Below are positions 8,001 through 17,400 of a DNA stretch of 64,000 bases, piece after piece. Within the stretch, counting starts at the first letter, position 1, and every line of letters begins with the position of its first letter. The position numbers and the translations under genes are program-made. This DNA is from Pontiellaceae bacterium B12227 (lineage in GTDB: Bacteria; Verrucomicrobiota; Kiritimatiellia; Kiritimatiellales; Pontiellaceae): positions 434,001 through 498,000 of the forward strand of contig JAROAZ010000001.1 of assembly GCA_029432775.1 (NCBI GenBank). Reading direction: 5' to 3'. The notes under the pieces were generated by a model. It was not told the origin of the DNA, did no database searches, and was given only the letters and a program-made list of their open reading frames with translations.

Positions 8001-10286
8001 TATAAACAATATGCGGTGAACGAAAGCTTCCGCGAAGCGGCGCAGGTGCGCGTGCGCTATATGCCCTCGGCCTCGACGGTGCCCGTGGCACACATCACAC
8101 CGAACCAGGGACGCTGGGAGCGCGAAATGCCGTCCGAACTCCTGCCGGTCCACACCGAAGATATCGAGATCAACACCCGGTATTCCAACGGCACGGTTCG
8201 CATCGGCATCGATGCGCTGCCCGCCGGCACGGCAACCAACCAGCATATTGTTTCCACCTCGCAGGTGGCCGCCTCTGCCGCCGGTACGACGGTTCAGGCC
8301 CAGGCCGAAAACAGCGGCGGCGTGATGGTTTCGCCGCTCATCACACAGGGCTTCCGTAACATCCTGCCGATGCAGGCAGCAGGCACCACCTATCCCGGCC
8401 TGTTCTGCTCCTATTCCCAGGGCGGCGGAAGCGTGCTGCCGGATATCCGTGTACCTGAACTGGGACTATCCGATTCCAACGACTATGTCTATGAAGGCTT
8501 CATCGAAGTTCCAGCCTCCGGAACCTATTCCTTCCGCTATAGCGGTAAAGATGTCGTGCTTAAGATCAACGGCATCGAGATCGCCAACTCACTGACCGAC
8601 GAAACTCGGATCCCGTGGGCGGTACAGACGAGCTTGGAGGCGGGTCTGCATGCGTTTGAAATGTCGCTTACCTGGAATGATACCGACCAGGACAGCATGC
8701 GAAATATCAGTACCTTCTTCCTCGACTGGAAACTTCCCGGCTCGAACGACTTTGCACGTGTTCCATCCGAGGCATTCAGCCATACCGCTGTCGGAGCCAT
8801 TCCGTCTGTAACGTTACAGGCCACTCAAAATCCAACCAATACCCTGGCCTTCACCTTCTCGGTGGCTTCCTCCGACGACGGCCTCGGCTCCCCCATCCCC
8901 GCCTCAAACATTGGATGGGATCTCGACGGCGACGGGCGCATCGACTTTACCGGCGTGAGTTCGCTGAACCACACCTATCCAGTGATTGGAACCTATTCCG
9001 TGGAAGTCATCGCCGTTAACAGCGACGGCGAGCGCGCAACCGACACGGCGATGGTCGACGCCGGCTCCGCCCAGCCCAACCAACCGCCGGTCGCCTCCAA
9101 TCTAGTGGTTTCCGTAACCGAAAACGGCAGCACCAACATTACGCTGACCGGTTCTGACCCGGAAGGCAGCAACCTATTCTATCATCTGGTTGAGGATCCG
9201 GCCCATGGTACGCTCAGCGGCACGTTGCCCCTCCTGACCTACACACCGATCTCCAACTACAGCGGAGCCGACAGCTTTACCTACACCGTCAGCGACGGCC
9301 AGACCAACAGTGCTGAGGCCACCGTATCGATTACAGTTGCAGCCCTCCCTGAAGTCGCGGGCATTGTGAGTATTGGCTCCGCGTCACCGTCAGGCGGAAG
9401 CAATATTCTCGCGGGAGCGGAAGGCTCGGAGACCCGCAGCCGTGAGGTGATCCGCACCGACTCCCAGCAGTTTGTGGTGGGTCAGTCCTTTCAGCTGGAA
9501 GCCTTGCATCCGGGCCAAACCTATGAGCTGTCCGAGCTCTATCTGAAATCAAGAACCGCAGAAGATTTCGATGAATATTCGGATCTGCTGCAGATCAAAG
9601 TGTTTACCAACACCCAGGCGGGCGCCACCCTGCTGGGCACCTGGTCCTTCGACCTCGCTACTCTCGGTGATGGTACGGGAGCCAACGAAGTGGCCGCCTA
9701 CGAATGGGTACGCTTCAGCCTAGGTGACGGGCTGACGCTCGATGCCGGCGGAACCTACAGCTTCCTGATGTTCTTTGATGGCAGTTCCGGTCCGAACGAC
9801 ATCAACAAGTGGGGATTTATGCGCGACGATTCCGGCATCTATGCCGAAGGCAACCAATGGGAAGGCCGCAACACTGCCTCCCCCGCCTACGTGGCTTCCG
9901 ACTGGACTTCCAATCCCTGGAACAATGTGCTGGCCGACAGCAACGACGATTTCATGTTCTACATCGGCGGCTCTGTGGTCGCCGGTGATATCGACACCGA
10001 CGGTGACGGACTGACCGATGCGCAGGAGCTGGCACTCGGCACCGACCCCAACGATTCAAATTCTACATTCGGTATTGACGGCACGCCGCTTCCAATGTCT
10101 GGAAACATTCAGCTCACCTGGCCGAGCGCCACGGGCGTGCTCTACCGCATCTGGGAAAGTCCTGATCTGGTCGGATGGACTGTTACGCGTGACTGGACCC
10201 ATGCGCTGACCCCACCGGAGGATACAATTGAAGTTACCCTCACACCATCCAATGGCTTCTTCAAGGTCGAGGCAGAAATCGAATAA
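5091..10286 (+). CDS. Giant secreted heparinase II/III-like polysaccharide lyase, multidomain
   Basis: About 1731 residues. A signal peptide (hydrophobic run ending near SESA) is followed by an alpha/alpha-toroid domain (~50-530) and a heparinase II/III-type beta-sandwich. The latter carries the motif H543-WSGGG-SHTHNDN with His550 and His552, matching the family's metal/catalytic region. Later modules are a PA14-like domain (~1070-1226), a PKD domain (~1240-1325), a cadherin/Ig-like domain (~1328-1418), the unnamed SREVIRTDSQ module (~1421-1628), a DTDGDGLTD Ca-binding repeat (~1632-1656) and a C-terminal beta module. It should cleave uronate-containing polysaccharide outside the cell. ATG 5091 follows GGAAA; ATG 5109 is an alternative. 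The sulfatase gene follows after 19 nt, so both probably act on one sulfated glycan. The exact PL family is uncertain. Confidence 0.8.
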   Translation: MWPVLQMIKLSTLFIFSTALLLPQLSESAETTAAYIPFSTAPSAQTVADTMPPMGTDYSNKLERMTFFMNGNFTYPLRDIHDYATGNRSRAFQLSHPLRIHSHSTYDVSWADSNVVNKYTKEEVASWAPLHTPGIKTPNPRTKLVNWTWDPDDPNVIRDVTSGEAFPNATYPENQTGYGVSAQGEVTSVTYWEDPAYAASPYTVYCTDDTSKPDQNIFNGRYYFTGMRDYLRSEWLMTAMGPLSRAYLESGNEIYAEYVRDILVAYAANYNSMFGVREHISSKGRMGSYVFDPMLNHIGSPMKLLQRFHRDTGYHVGIDRLNELMDIYDRVYSADAFNETVPGEGISARDFIEQNFIEPMFDLSWDTRPDKEGVVGNIADYAFDTCHAALVMGKPDWARMCNDFVEINLTQSIASWDMITLESPGYHINWAGNVSRAAHLMNYYEDPPGYTDADGVHLKGKDYRLTENFKRMFTSPDVFRYPDGRNIAVHDAANREPTTVKNIGWPDYSAGVIEKSRNRIAPGFGHTSLGDGENDRQIQAHLHWSGGGSHTHNDNLTIGLFAFGRELYGDPGYSWADYARAPYGHNTVFINGTSPYVDEGRIGNNLFHAPTLPGLAVSRIEHTQDYRFSVSSVDRYRRTQALNTTDLDHPYVIDLFEVFGGNKHEFFLQGSMRDRMQAASNLSAGEKQSYTTGTSYYSLLSNMEVGDVRSNTTVTMTYTDDAQQGVKIHVAHDASDNMELILGDGPVYYDTSTPSSGESGISTPKMILRRDGSNLKTVFALVHEPFTGGATSIQSVDKTIVESNGVPVELALTITFTDGRIDHHLFSLDGTDEVNIEDQRSMSTGPLSANASYAAAITDGADCDLYLVGGTSANCGTKSLSVPEAVVTGSLLDTHRAILGAEEDGYISDINLPLGERLDREMIYIDFLNPDGSVDFVDSFEIKRVDAHSNGVFIAIHQDAVVDYDPADGLYKQYAVNESFREAAQVRVRYMPSASTVPVAHITPNQGRWEREMPSELLPVHTEDIEINTRYSNGTVRIGIDALPAGTATNQHIVSTSQVAASAAGTTVQAQAENSGGVMVSPLITQGFRNILPMQAAGTTYPGLFCSYSQGGGSVLPDIRVPELGLSDSNDYVYEGFIEVPASGTYSFRYSGKDVVLKINGIEIANSLTDETRIPWAVQTSLEAGLHAFEMSLTWNDTDQDSMRNISTFFLDWKLPGSNDFARVPSEAFSHTAVGAIPSVTLQATQNPTNTLAFTFSVASSDDGLGSPIPASNIGWDLDGDGRIDFTGVSSLNHTYPVIGTYSVEVIAVNSDGERATDTAMVDAGSAQPNQPPVASNLVVSVTENGSTNITLTGSDPEGSNLFYHLVEDPAHGTLSGTLPLLTYTPISNYSGADSFTYTVSDGQTNSAEATVSITVAALPEVAGIVSIGSASPSGGSNILAGAEGSETRSREVIRTDSQQFVVGQSFQLEALHPGQTYELSELYLKSRTAEDFDEYSDLLQIKVFTNTQAGATLLGTWSFDLATLGDGTGANEVAAYEWVRFSLGDGLTLDAGGTYSFLMFFDGSSGPNDINKWGFMRDDSGIYAEGNQWEGRNTASPAYVASDWTSNPWNNVLADSNDDFMFYIGGSVVAGDIDTDGDGLTDAQELALGTDPNDSNSTFGIDGTPLPMSGNIQLTWPSATGVLYRIWESPDLVGWTVTRDWTHALTPPEDTIEVTLTPSNGFFKVEAEIE

Positions 10287-10305
10287 TGAACCTCAAAGGA
10301 ACTTA

Positions 10306-12117
10306 ATGAAACACAGATTTTTTTTAACCACCCTGACTATTGCCGCCACCCTGCTGCTGAGTGCCGACGTTGCCACGGCGGCTTCGCAGCCCAACGTAAT
10401 CATCGTCATCACCGATGACCAGGGGTACGGCGATCTATCATGCCACGGCAACCCGGTGCTGCAAACTCCTGCCATGGACAAACTGCACGAGCAATCGGTG
10501 CGGCTGACCAACTTCCATGTCGATCCCACCTGCGCGCCGACGCGCGGCGCGCTGCTGACGGGCAAATATTCGCACCGCGCGCGCATCTGGCACACGATTG
10601 CCGGCGGCAACTGCATGCGGGCAAGCGAAACCACGATGGCCGACATTTTCAAAGCCTCCGGCTACCGCACCGGCTGCTTTGGAAAATGGCACCTGGGCGC
10701 GAGCTATCCCTACCGCCCGATAGATCGCGGCTTCGAGGAATGGGTGGGGCAAGGCGACGGCGGCACCGGCACCACTGCCGACTGGTTCACCAACGACCGC
10801 GTCAACGACATGTACATCCACAACGGCGAATGGGAGCAGTATGACGGCTGGGCCCCCGACGTCTTTTTCGAGAAGGCCATGGATTTCATGAAAGACGGCG
10901 ACCGGCCGTTCTTCACCTACCTGGCTACGTACATCCCCCATACCCCGCTCACGATTCCCGACAAAGCATGGGCCGATAAATATCGCGACAAGGTAAAGCT
11001 GAACGAAGCCTACTTCTTCGCCTGCATCGAAGGCGTCGACCGCCAGATTGCCAAACTCGATGCGTTCCTGCATGAAGAAGGGCTGGCCGACAACACCATC
11101 CTAATCTTCATGACCGACAACGGTGCCACCGGAGGAAAAAATGTCCACAACGCCGGCATGCGAGGCAACAAGGGAATGGTCTATGAAGGCGGCCATCGGG
11201 TGCCGTTCTTTATCCGCTGGCCCAGCGGCAAGCTCGCCCACGGTTCCGATGTGGGTGCACTCACGGCTCATATCGACGTGTCCCCCACCCTGATCGAACT
11301 CTGCAAACTGACCCCCCCGGTCAACGCCGATTTCGACGGACGCAGCTTCAAGGAGTTGCTCTACAACCCCGAAGCAACCACAACTGAACGTTCACTGGTG
11401 GTGGAAAAACAGCGCACCCTGAAGCCTGAAAAGTACGAAAAGTATGCTGTCATGAACCAGAAATGGCGGCTTGTTAAGGAGCAAAATGATGGAGCCCCGG
11501 AACTGTTCGATATTGCAGCGGATCCCGGTCAGCAGACTGACGTGGCCGACAAGCATCCGGAAATTGTGGAGTCGTTGCTGGCCGATTATGAGCAATACTG
11601 GAAACATGTCTCCCCCGGCGATCGCGTGGTGGCACGTCCAGTCATTGGAACAGCGCACGAAACCGAAACGCTGTTGCACGCTTCCGATCTGTATGCGCCG
11701 GCTCCCCCGTGGAACCATGCCTATGTTACCCAAGGTCGCACAGCCATCGCACCCTACCCCATTCGTATTGCGGAAAGCGGAACCTACCGCATTGAAGTAC
11801 GCCGCTGGCCGCGCGAAGCTGACGCCGCGATGAGCGGAGTTCCAACCTTTGGAAAAGAGGTGGATGCGTGGGTCTACGACAAACCAATCAAAAAACTGAT
11901 TTATAGCTATAGCGGCAAAGTAAAAGCCCTGCCCGTCGAATCGGTTCACCTGACGGTCGGCGCGATTGACCATACCAAACCGGTTTCCTCCACCGACACC
12001 TGCACCGTCTTCGAAGCATCACTGAAAAAAGGAGACTACAACCTGCAGGCCGACCTATTGGATAAACAGGGCAACCCCATCACCAGCGCCTACTATGTGT
12101 ATGTCCGCAATATTTGA
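10306..12117 (+). CDS. Secreted type I sulfatase (S1 family)
   Basis: A 603-residue protein with a signal peptide (to about ATAAS). The N-terminal metal motif is ITDDQGYGD, and the formylglycine signature is C76-A-P-T-R80, so the enzyme needs oxidation of Cys76 by an FGE or anaerobic maturase; neither is in this window. The later K/H region (GKWHLG) and the DNG element (MTDNGATGG) are also present. Residues ~460-603 form an extra beta-rich C-terminal domain beyond the usual ~450-residue core. I chose ATG 10306, preceded by AAAGGA; a longer reading from 10228 overlaps the lyase gene. Predicted to remove sulfate esters from the polysaccharide cut by the upstream lyase. It contains a perfect 15-bp palindrome at 11840-11854. 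Confidence 0.9.
   Translation: MKHRFFLTTLTIAATLLLSADVATAASQPNVIIVITDDQGYGDLSCHGNPVLQTPAMDKLHEQSVRLTNFHVDPTCAPTRGALLTGKYSHRARIWHTIAGGNCMRASETTMADIFKASGYRTGCFGKWHLGASYPYRPIDRGFEEWVGQGDGGTGTTADWFTNDRVNDMYIHNGEWEQYDGWAPDVFFEKAMDFMKDGDRPFFTYLATYIPHTPLTIPDKAWADKYRDKVKLNEAYFFACIEGVDRQIAKLDAFLHEEGLADNTILIFMTDNGATGGKNVHNAGMRGNKGMVYEGGHRVPFFIRWPSGKLAHGSDVGALTAHIDVSPTLIELCKLTPPVNADFDGRSFKELLYNPEATTTERSLVVEKQRTLKPEKYEKYAVMNQKWRLVKEQNDGAPELFDIAADPGQQTDVADKHPEIVESLLADYEQYWKHVSPGDRVVARPVIGTAHETETLLHASDLYAPAPPWNHAYVTQGRTAIAPYPIRIAESGTYRIEVRRWPREADAAMSGVPTFGKEVDAWVYDKPIKKLIYSYSGKVKALPVESVHLTVGAIDHTKPVSSTDTCTVFEASLKKGDYNLQADLLDKQGNPITSAYYVYVRNI
11840..11854. repeat. TTCCAA-N3-TTGGAA palindrome
   Basis: Perfect copy, spacer CCT, inside the sulfatase gene; read in the frame V-P-T-F-G-K. 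Confidence 0.9.
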
Positions 12118-12163
12118 AGAAGACAAGGATCCCTCGGTTGCAAAGGCAGGCGAATTGTGTCCA

Positions 12164-12169
12164 TATAAT
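12164..12169 (+). promoter_or_regulatory. Candidate -10 box (TATAAT) for a leaderless regulator transcript
   Basis: A perfect TATAAT ends only 5 nt before the AraC ATG at 12175, and no Shine-Dalgarno sequence is present. A start about 7 nt after the box would fall on the ATG. TTGCAA lies 20 nt upstream, a poor -35 spacing. The box sits inside CCAT-ATA-ATGG, a small inverted repeat that could be an operator. Confidence 0.35.
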
Positions 12170-12174
12170 GGGCT

Positions 12175-13071
12175 ATGAATTATTCGCAGCCATTCAAAAA
12201 AGGTCCCCGACTGGAACTGGGCTATATGCACGGAGGCGAAGTGGTCTATCAGCCTGGAGAAGTGCTGGGGCCGCGTATCCTGAAGGACTACGAATTGGTA
12301 ACCATCATTGAGGGAACCGTCAACTATGAATCGGACGGCGAAAGCCACCCGGTTAAGCCGGGCGATTTTATTCTCGGCCAACCGGGCTTTTCCGAAACCT
12401 ACCACTGGGATCGTCAGCAGCATACACGGCACGCCTTCTTTCACTTTGGCATCGAACGCGTTTCCTCCGACTGGCCAGATCCCGACCATTGGCCGCGTGT
12501 GCACAACGCAGCAAGCCCCCTGTGCACAAACCTGTTCAGACACATTCTCCAGCATATATATGAACACAACGACGGGCCCTCTGTCCGTCCATCCCCTGCC
12601 GATTGCCGCCTCGTAGAGGTGCTCTTGGATGCATTGCTTGAAACGCCGCATGCCGAGATCACCTCATTCGAGCGCGACCGGCCCGAACCGGTACGCCGCG
12701 CCCTGATGCATATTCGCCGGCTTGCCGAAGAAGATCCGCACCACCCTCTCACCCTCAATGAGCTGGCCGACCACGCGAACATCACAGAAAAACATCTTTG
12801 CCGGTTGTTCGCCAAGTGGGTGGGCCATTCGCCCATCCAAACCTATAGCCTCCTCAAACTGGAGGCCTCGCTTCCGTTGCTCACCCGAACCAACCTGAGC
12901 ATCAAGGAGGTGGCCCAACGTTGCGGCTTTGAAAACCCGCTCTATTTCTCTCGCCTTTTTTCCCGCCATTTCAACGGCTCGCCGAGCAGGTTCCGGGTGC
13001 AATTGCAGCAGGGAACGCCCCCTTTCCGAAAAATCCTGCCCGCCGACCTCACCCCGCGCATTCGTTGGTAG
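12175..13071 (+). CDS. AraC-family transcriptional regulator
   Basis: A 298-residue protein with an N-terminal cupin-like ligand-binding half (~1-130, GTVNYESDGESHPVKPGD) and a C-terminal double helix-turn-helix (~180-285). The second HTH contains the classic IKEVAQRCGFENPLYFSRLF signature that defines AraC/XylS regulators. Cupin-type AraC proteins usually sense a sugar and activate the adjacent catabolic genes. It sits centrally in the polysaccharide locus, 57 nt after the sulfatase gene and 94 nt before the second UroD-like gene, so it is the obvious local regulator. The ATG at 12175 lacks a ribosome binding site; the mRNA may be leaderless. Confidence 0.9.
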   Translation: MNYSQPFKKGPRLELGYMHGGEVVYQPGEVLGPRILKDYELVTIIEGTVNYESDGESHPVKPGDFILGQPGFSETYHWDRQQHTRHAFFHFGIERVSSDWPDPDHWPRVHNAASPLCTNLFRHILQHIYEHNDGPSVRPSPADCRLVEVLLDALLETPHAEITSFERDRPEPVRRALMHIRRLAEEDPHHPLTLNELADHANITEKHLCRLFAKWVGHSPIQTYSLLKLEASLPLLTRTNLSIKEVAQRCGFENPLYFSRLFSRHFNGSPSRFRVQLQQGTPPFRKILPADLTPRIRW

Positions 13072-13165
13072 CGAATTTTGTGCATATTCACGCAACCTAT
13101 TCACCCTACCCGATCTACCAGCCCCGTGTTCTAATGACTGATAAATAAACCAAGGACTTTAGATC

Positions 13166-14416
13166 ATGACTTCCCGCAAAAGGATGCTCCAATCGCTGAA
13201 TCATAGAGGGGGCCCGGTGCCCATCGACTTCGGATCGACGGCCATCACCGGCATGCACTGCTCTAATGTCGCCGCACTACGCGACCACTACGGTCTGGAA
13301 AAGAGACCGGTCAAAGTACACGAGCCCTACCAGATGCTCGGACTGATGGAGGACGACCTGCTCGATGCCATCGGCGTGGATACCGTCGGCATGGAACCGC
13401 TCTCCAATATTTTCGGATTTCCTTCCAATGATTGGAAACCGTGGACCGCGCCATGGGGTCAGGAGCTACTGGTCCCCGGAAAATTTAACGTCGTCCAGAA
13501 TGACAAAGGAACCTATATCTATCCGCAAGGAGATACCGAAGCCCCCTTCTCCGGGCACATGCCCACGACCGGATTCTTTTTCGACGCCATCATCCGCCAG
13601 CCGGAGATCGACGACGACAATCTCAATCCGGAAGACAACCTCGAGGAATTCAACCCGCTGACTGACGAGGAGCTGGGTCGCCTCAAACTCTACGCGAAAA
13701 CCGCCGAGGCCTCCGGTCGTTGCGTCATCGGCGGCGGCCCGGGCACGGCGCTGGGCGACATCGCACTCGTTCCCGCACCGTTTCTCAAGGAGCCCAAAGG
13801 CATCCGCGACATTACCGAGTGGTATATCTCGACCGCCATCCGTCAGGATTACATTCACGAGGTATTTACGCGCCAGACCAAGCTGGCTCTCGCCAACCTC
13901 GAAAAGATGTGGGCGTCCGTCGGCGAACTGATGGATGTGATTGTCATCTGCGGTACCGATTTCGGAACCCAGACCGGCAGTTTTTGCTCGCCAGAAACCT
14001 ACGATGAACTGTGGCACCCGTACTACCAACAGATGAACGACTGGATCCACGCCAATACAACGTGGAAAACCTTCAAACACTGCTGCGGCGCAGTTGAAAA
14101 CTTCATGGACCGCTTTATCGCCTCGGGCTTCGACATTATCAATCCGGTGCAATGCTCCGCCACCGGCATGGACCCGCAAGTGCTGAAAGATCGCTACGGC
14201 GACCGGATCACCTTCTGGGGCGGCGGAGTTGATACCCAGCACGTCCTGCCATTCGGCACCCCGGGGGAAGTCCGCGCCCAGGTATTGGAACGCTGCGAAA
14301 TCTTTTCCCAAAACGGCGGTTTCGTTTTCGATGCCATCCACAACGTGCAGGCCAACACACCGGTTGAAAATATGGTGGCTATGATCAATGCTGTTCACGA
14401 ATTTAATGAGAATTAA
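13166..14416 (+). CDS. Uroporphyrinogen decarboxylase-like (MtaA/UroD superfamily) protein 2
   Basis: A 416-residue paralog of the protein at 3599. The opening MTSRKRMLQSLNHRGG and the barrel order correspond. The zinc element reads H305-C-C307-G, and the GGGCD of paralog 1 is GGGVD here. The C-terminal A-I-H-N-V matches the T-I-H-N-I of paralog 1, so the family-specific histidine is kept. The two paralogs are clearly diverged, which suggests two substrates or a two-subunit arrangement rather than a recent duplication. An AAGGA site precedes the ATG, and the fusion glycosidase follows after 12 nt. It contains a perfect palindrome (13423-13437) that encodes SNDWK. The reaction is not known to me. 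Confidence 0.78.
   Translation: MTSRKRMLQSLNHRGGPVPIDFGSTAITGMHCSNVAALRDHYGLEKRPVKVHEPYQMLGLMEDDLLDAIGVDTVGMEPLSNIFGFPSNDWKPWTAPWGQELLVPGKFNVVQNDKGTYIYPQGDTEAPFSGHMPTTGFFFDAIIRQPEIDDDNLNPEDNLEEFNPLTDEELGRLKLYAKTAEASGRCVIGGGPGTALGDIALVPAPFLKEPKGIRDITEWYISTAIRQDYIHEVFTRQTKLALANLEKMWASVGELMDVIVICGTDFGTQTGSFCSPETYDELWHPYYQQMNDWIHANTTWKTFKHCCGAVENFMDRFIASGFDIINPVQCSATGMDPQVLKDRYGDRITFWGGGVDTQHVLPFGTPGEVRAQVLERCEIFSQNGGFVFDAIHNVQANTPVENMVAMINAVHEFNEN
13423..13437. repeat. TTCCAA-N3-TTGGAA palindrome
   Basis: Perfect copy, spacer TGA, inside UroD-like 2; read as S-N-D-W-K. The paralog UroD-like 1 has D-N-D-W-Y at this place without the palindrome. Confidence 0.9.
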
Positions 14417-14428
14417 GGAAACCGAACA

Positions 14429-17400
14429 ATGAAATTTTTCCGCACCCTCCTAGCCACTGTCTTGACCGCATCTTCTCTACATGCGGCGGAATATCACGTC
14501 TCGACGAAGGGTCTCGATCAAGAAAACACAGGCTCCAAATCGGCTCCCTTCAGGACCATATCGGCAGCAGCAAACATTGCTCAGCCTGGTGATGTGATCA
14601 CCGTACAAGCAGGAACCTACCGCGAGCGGATCAACCCACCGCGCGGAGGAGCTTCCGATGAACAGCGCATTGTTTATCAGGCTGCACCCGGCGAGCAGGT
14701 GGTGATTAAAGGTTCGGAGATCGTGACCGATTGGAAAAAGGTTGAGGGCGATGTATGGCAGGTGGTTTTGCCAAACTCATTTTTTGGCGAATTCAATCCC
14801 TTTGCTGATCTGATCTCCGGGAGCTGGTTTCACCGCAAGGGCCGGGATCACCACACCGGTGCGGTCTATCTGAATGGACGCCCGCTGACCGAGGCCGCCC
14901 AGAAGGAGCAACTGTTCAACTCCGTTCCGACCGCAAAAGCGGACTCCGGCTATTTGTTCAACCTCGAGTGGATGCGGACGACCGGTTCCGGCCAAACCCA
15001 TGTGTCTGCCGCTGACATGCTCAAAAAACTCGGAACAAAAACCGCGCCGACCGATGATGGAGGCGAATGCCTCGGGTTCATCAAAAACGGGGACTATGCA
15101 ACCTATGCCGTCGATTTTGGAAAGAACTCTGAGCATATGGAATTCCGGATAGCAACGGCGATGCACGGCGGCCTGATTGAAATCCGTCTGGACTCCCCGC
15201 AAGGCAAACTGCTGGGAACCTGTACGGTGTCCGATACCGGGGGCTGGCAAAGCTGGCGCACCGTCAAGGCCCCCATTGAACCGACCTCCGGCAAGAAGAC
15301 CGTCTGCCTTGCATTCAAGGCCAAGCCGATAGAGGAGCATGGCAGACCTCTTTGGTTTGCGAAAGTAGACGAACAAAATACAACCCTCTGGGCGCAATTC
15401 AAAACCGCTGACCCCAACAGGGCATTGGTGGAGGTCAACACGCGCCAGTCCGTGTTCTATCCAGCGGAGCCGGGAATCAACTATATCACCGTAAAGGGGT
15501 TTACACTTGAACATGCCGCCACGCCCTGGGCACCCCCCAATGCGGAGCAGATCGGATTGATCGGCACACACTGGTCCAAGGGATGGATTATCGAAAACAA
15601 CACCATCCGCCATTCCTCTTGCTCGGGCCTCTCTCTCGGAAAATACGGCGATGAGTTTGATAACATTTCCGACAGCGCCGACGGATACAATGGAACCATT
15701 CGCCGCGCCCTAGAAGAAGGCGGCTGGTCGAAAGAAACCATTGGCTCCCACACGGTTCGCAACAATCATATTTCGCACTGCGGGCAGGCCGGCATCGTCG
15801 GCAGTATGGGATGTGTTTTTTCAGTCATCACCGGCAATGAGATTCATGACATCCACATCAACCGCCCCTTCGGCGGATTCGAGCAGGCCGGCATCAAGTT
15901 CCACGGCCCCATCGATACCGTCATCAGCCATAATCGGATTTACCGTTGCGGGGGATTCGGCGGAATCTGGCTCGACTGGATGACCCAAGGAACACGCGTG
16001 ACCGGCAACCTGCTGCACGACAACCACGCTCAGGATCTCTTTGTTGAAGTCAACCACGGGCCGTTCTTGGTAGACAATAACCTATTTCTTTCAGCCCGGG
16101 GTCTGTACGAGTCTTCAGGCGGCGGGGCATACGTTCACAACCTGATCAACAACATTCGGGTGCGTGCGGAAAAAGGGCGCAGCACGCCTTTTCACAAACC
16201 GCACAGCACGGAAAAGCTCGGCCTGGCCAAGGTCGTCGGGGACGACGAACGATTTCACAACAACCTGTTTATCGGCACGGGCCTGTCCGTATACGACGCA
16301 TGGAATCCGGAACACCTGCAAGCCAGCGGAAACGTCTATCTGGCCGGAGCAAAATCAGCAGCAAACGAAACCGAGCCGCTCAACGTGCCCGGCTTCAATC
16401 CAGGCATCCAGCTTGTTGAAGAACAGAATGCGGTTTACCTCGAGCTCACGCTTCCGGAAACACTCACCGAACAGACAACCCTGCCCGTCACCACCAAACG
16501 GCTCGGCAAGGCCCGCGTACCCGATGCCGCATTCACCAATCCCGACGGCACGACCCTCTCCATCAATGCCGATTATTACGGAAAGAAAAGAGAACCAAAC
16601 CCCTCCGCCGGCCCGTTCCAGAATACCGGAAGCGGAACCCTCAAACTCAAAGTATGGCCAAAAGCCGAATCAGAAGAGCCTCCCACCCGCTCCTATGCCC
16701 CGCGAGCGGCGGTGGAAGCATGGAAGGATCTTCGGTTCGGCATGTTCATCCACTGGGGCCCGGTGGCGCTGACCGGGCACGAAATCGGCTGGTCGCGCGG
16801 CGGCCAGACGCCGATCGAGGAATATGACAACCTCTACAAACGCTTCAATCCGGAAAACTTTGATGCCGACGAATGGGTGCGTGTCGCCAAAGCCGCCGGC
16901 ATGAAATACATGGTGCTGACCACCAAGCACCACGACGGCTTCTGCCTGTGGCCGAGCGAATTCACCGACTACGATATCGGCGAAACGACCTTCAAGCGCG
17001 ATGTGGTCGGCGAGCTGGCCGAGGCCTGCCGCAAAGGCGGCATCGGTTTCGGAACGTACTATTCGGTCTGCGATTGGTGGCACCCGCTCTACCCCAAGGG
17101 CGGCCGCGCCGGAACCGTAGACAAGCCCACCGGCGATATGGACAAGTACATTGAACACCTGCAGAACCAGACCGCTGAGCTAATCAAAAACTATGGCCCG
17201 CTCACCACCATGTGGTTCGATGTGCCGCGCGATGTCAAATGGTACCACAACGAACCGACCATAGAGATGATGCGCGAGCTCCAGCCCAATCTCGTCGTCA
17301 ACAACCGCGCCTACTACGACAAGGATGTAGCCGATTACGAAACCCCCGAACAAAATCTTGGCACCTTCAACCGCGATCGTCCGTGGGAAACCTGCATGAC

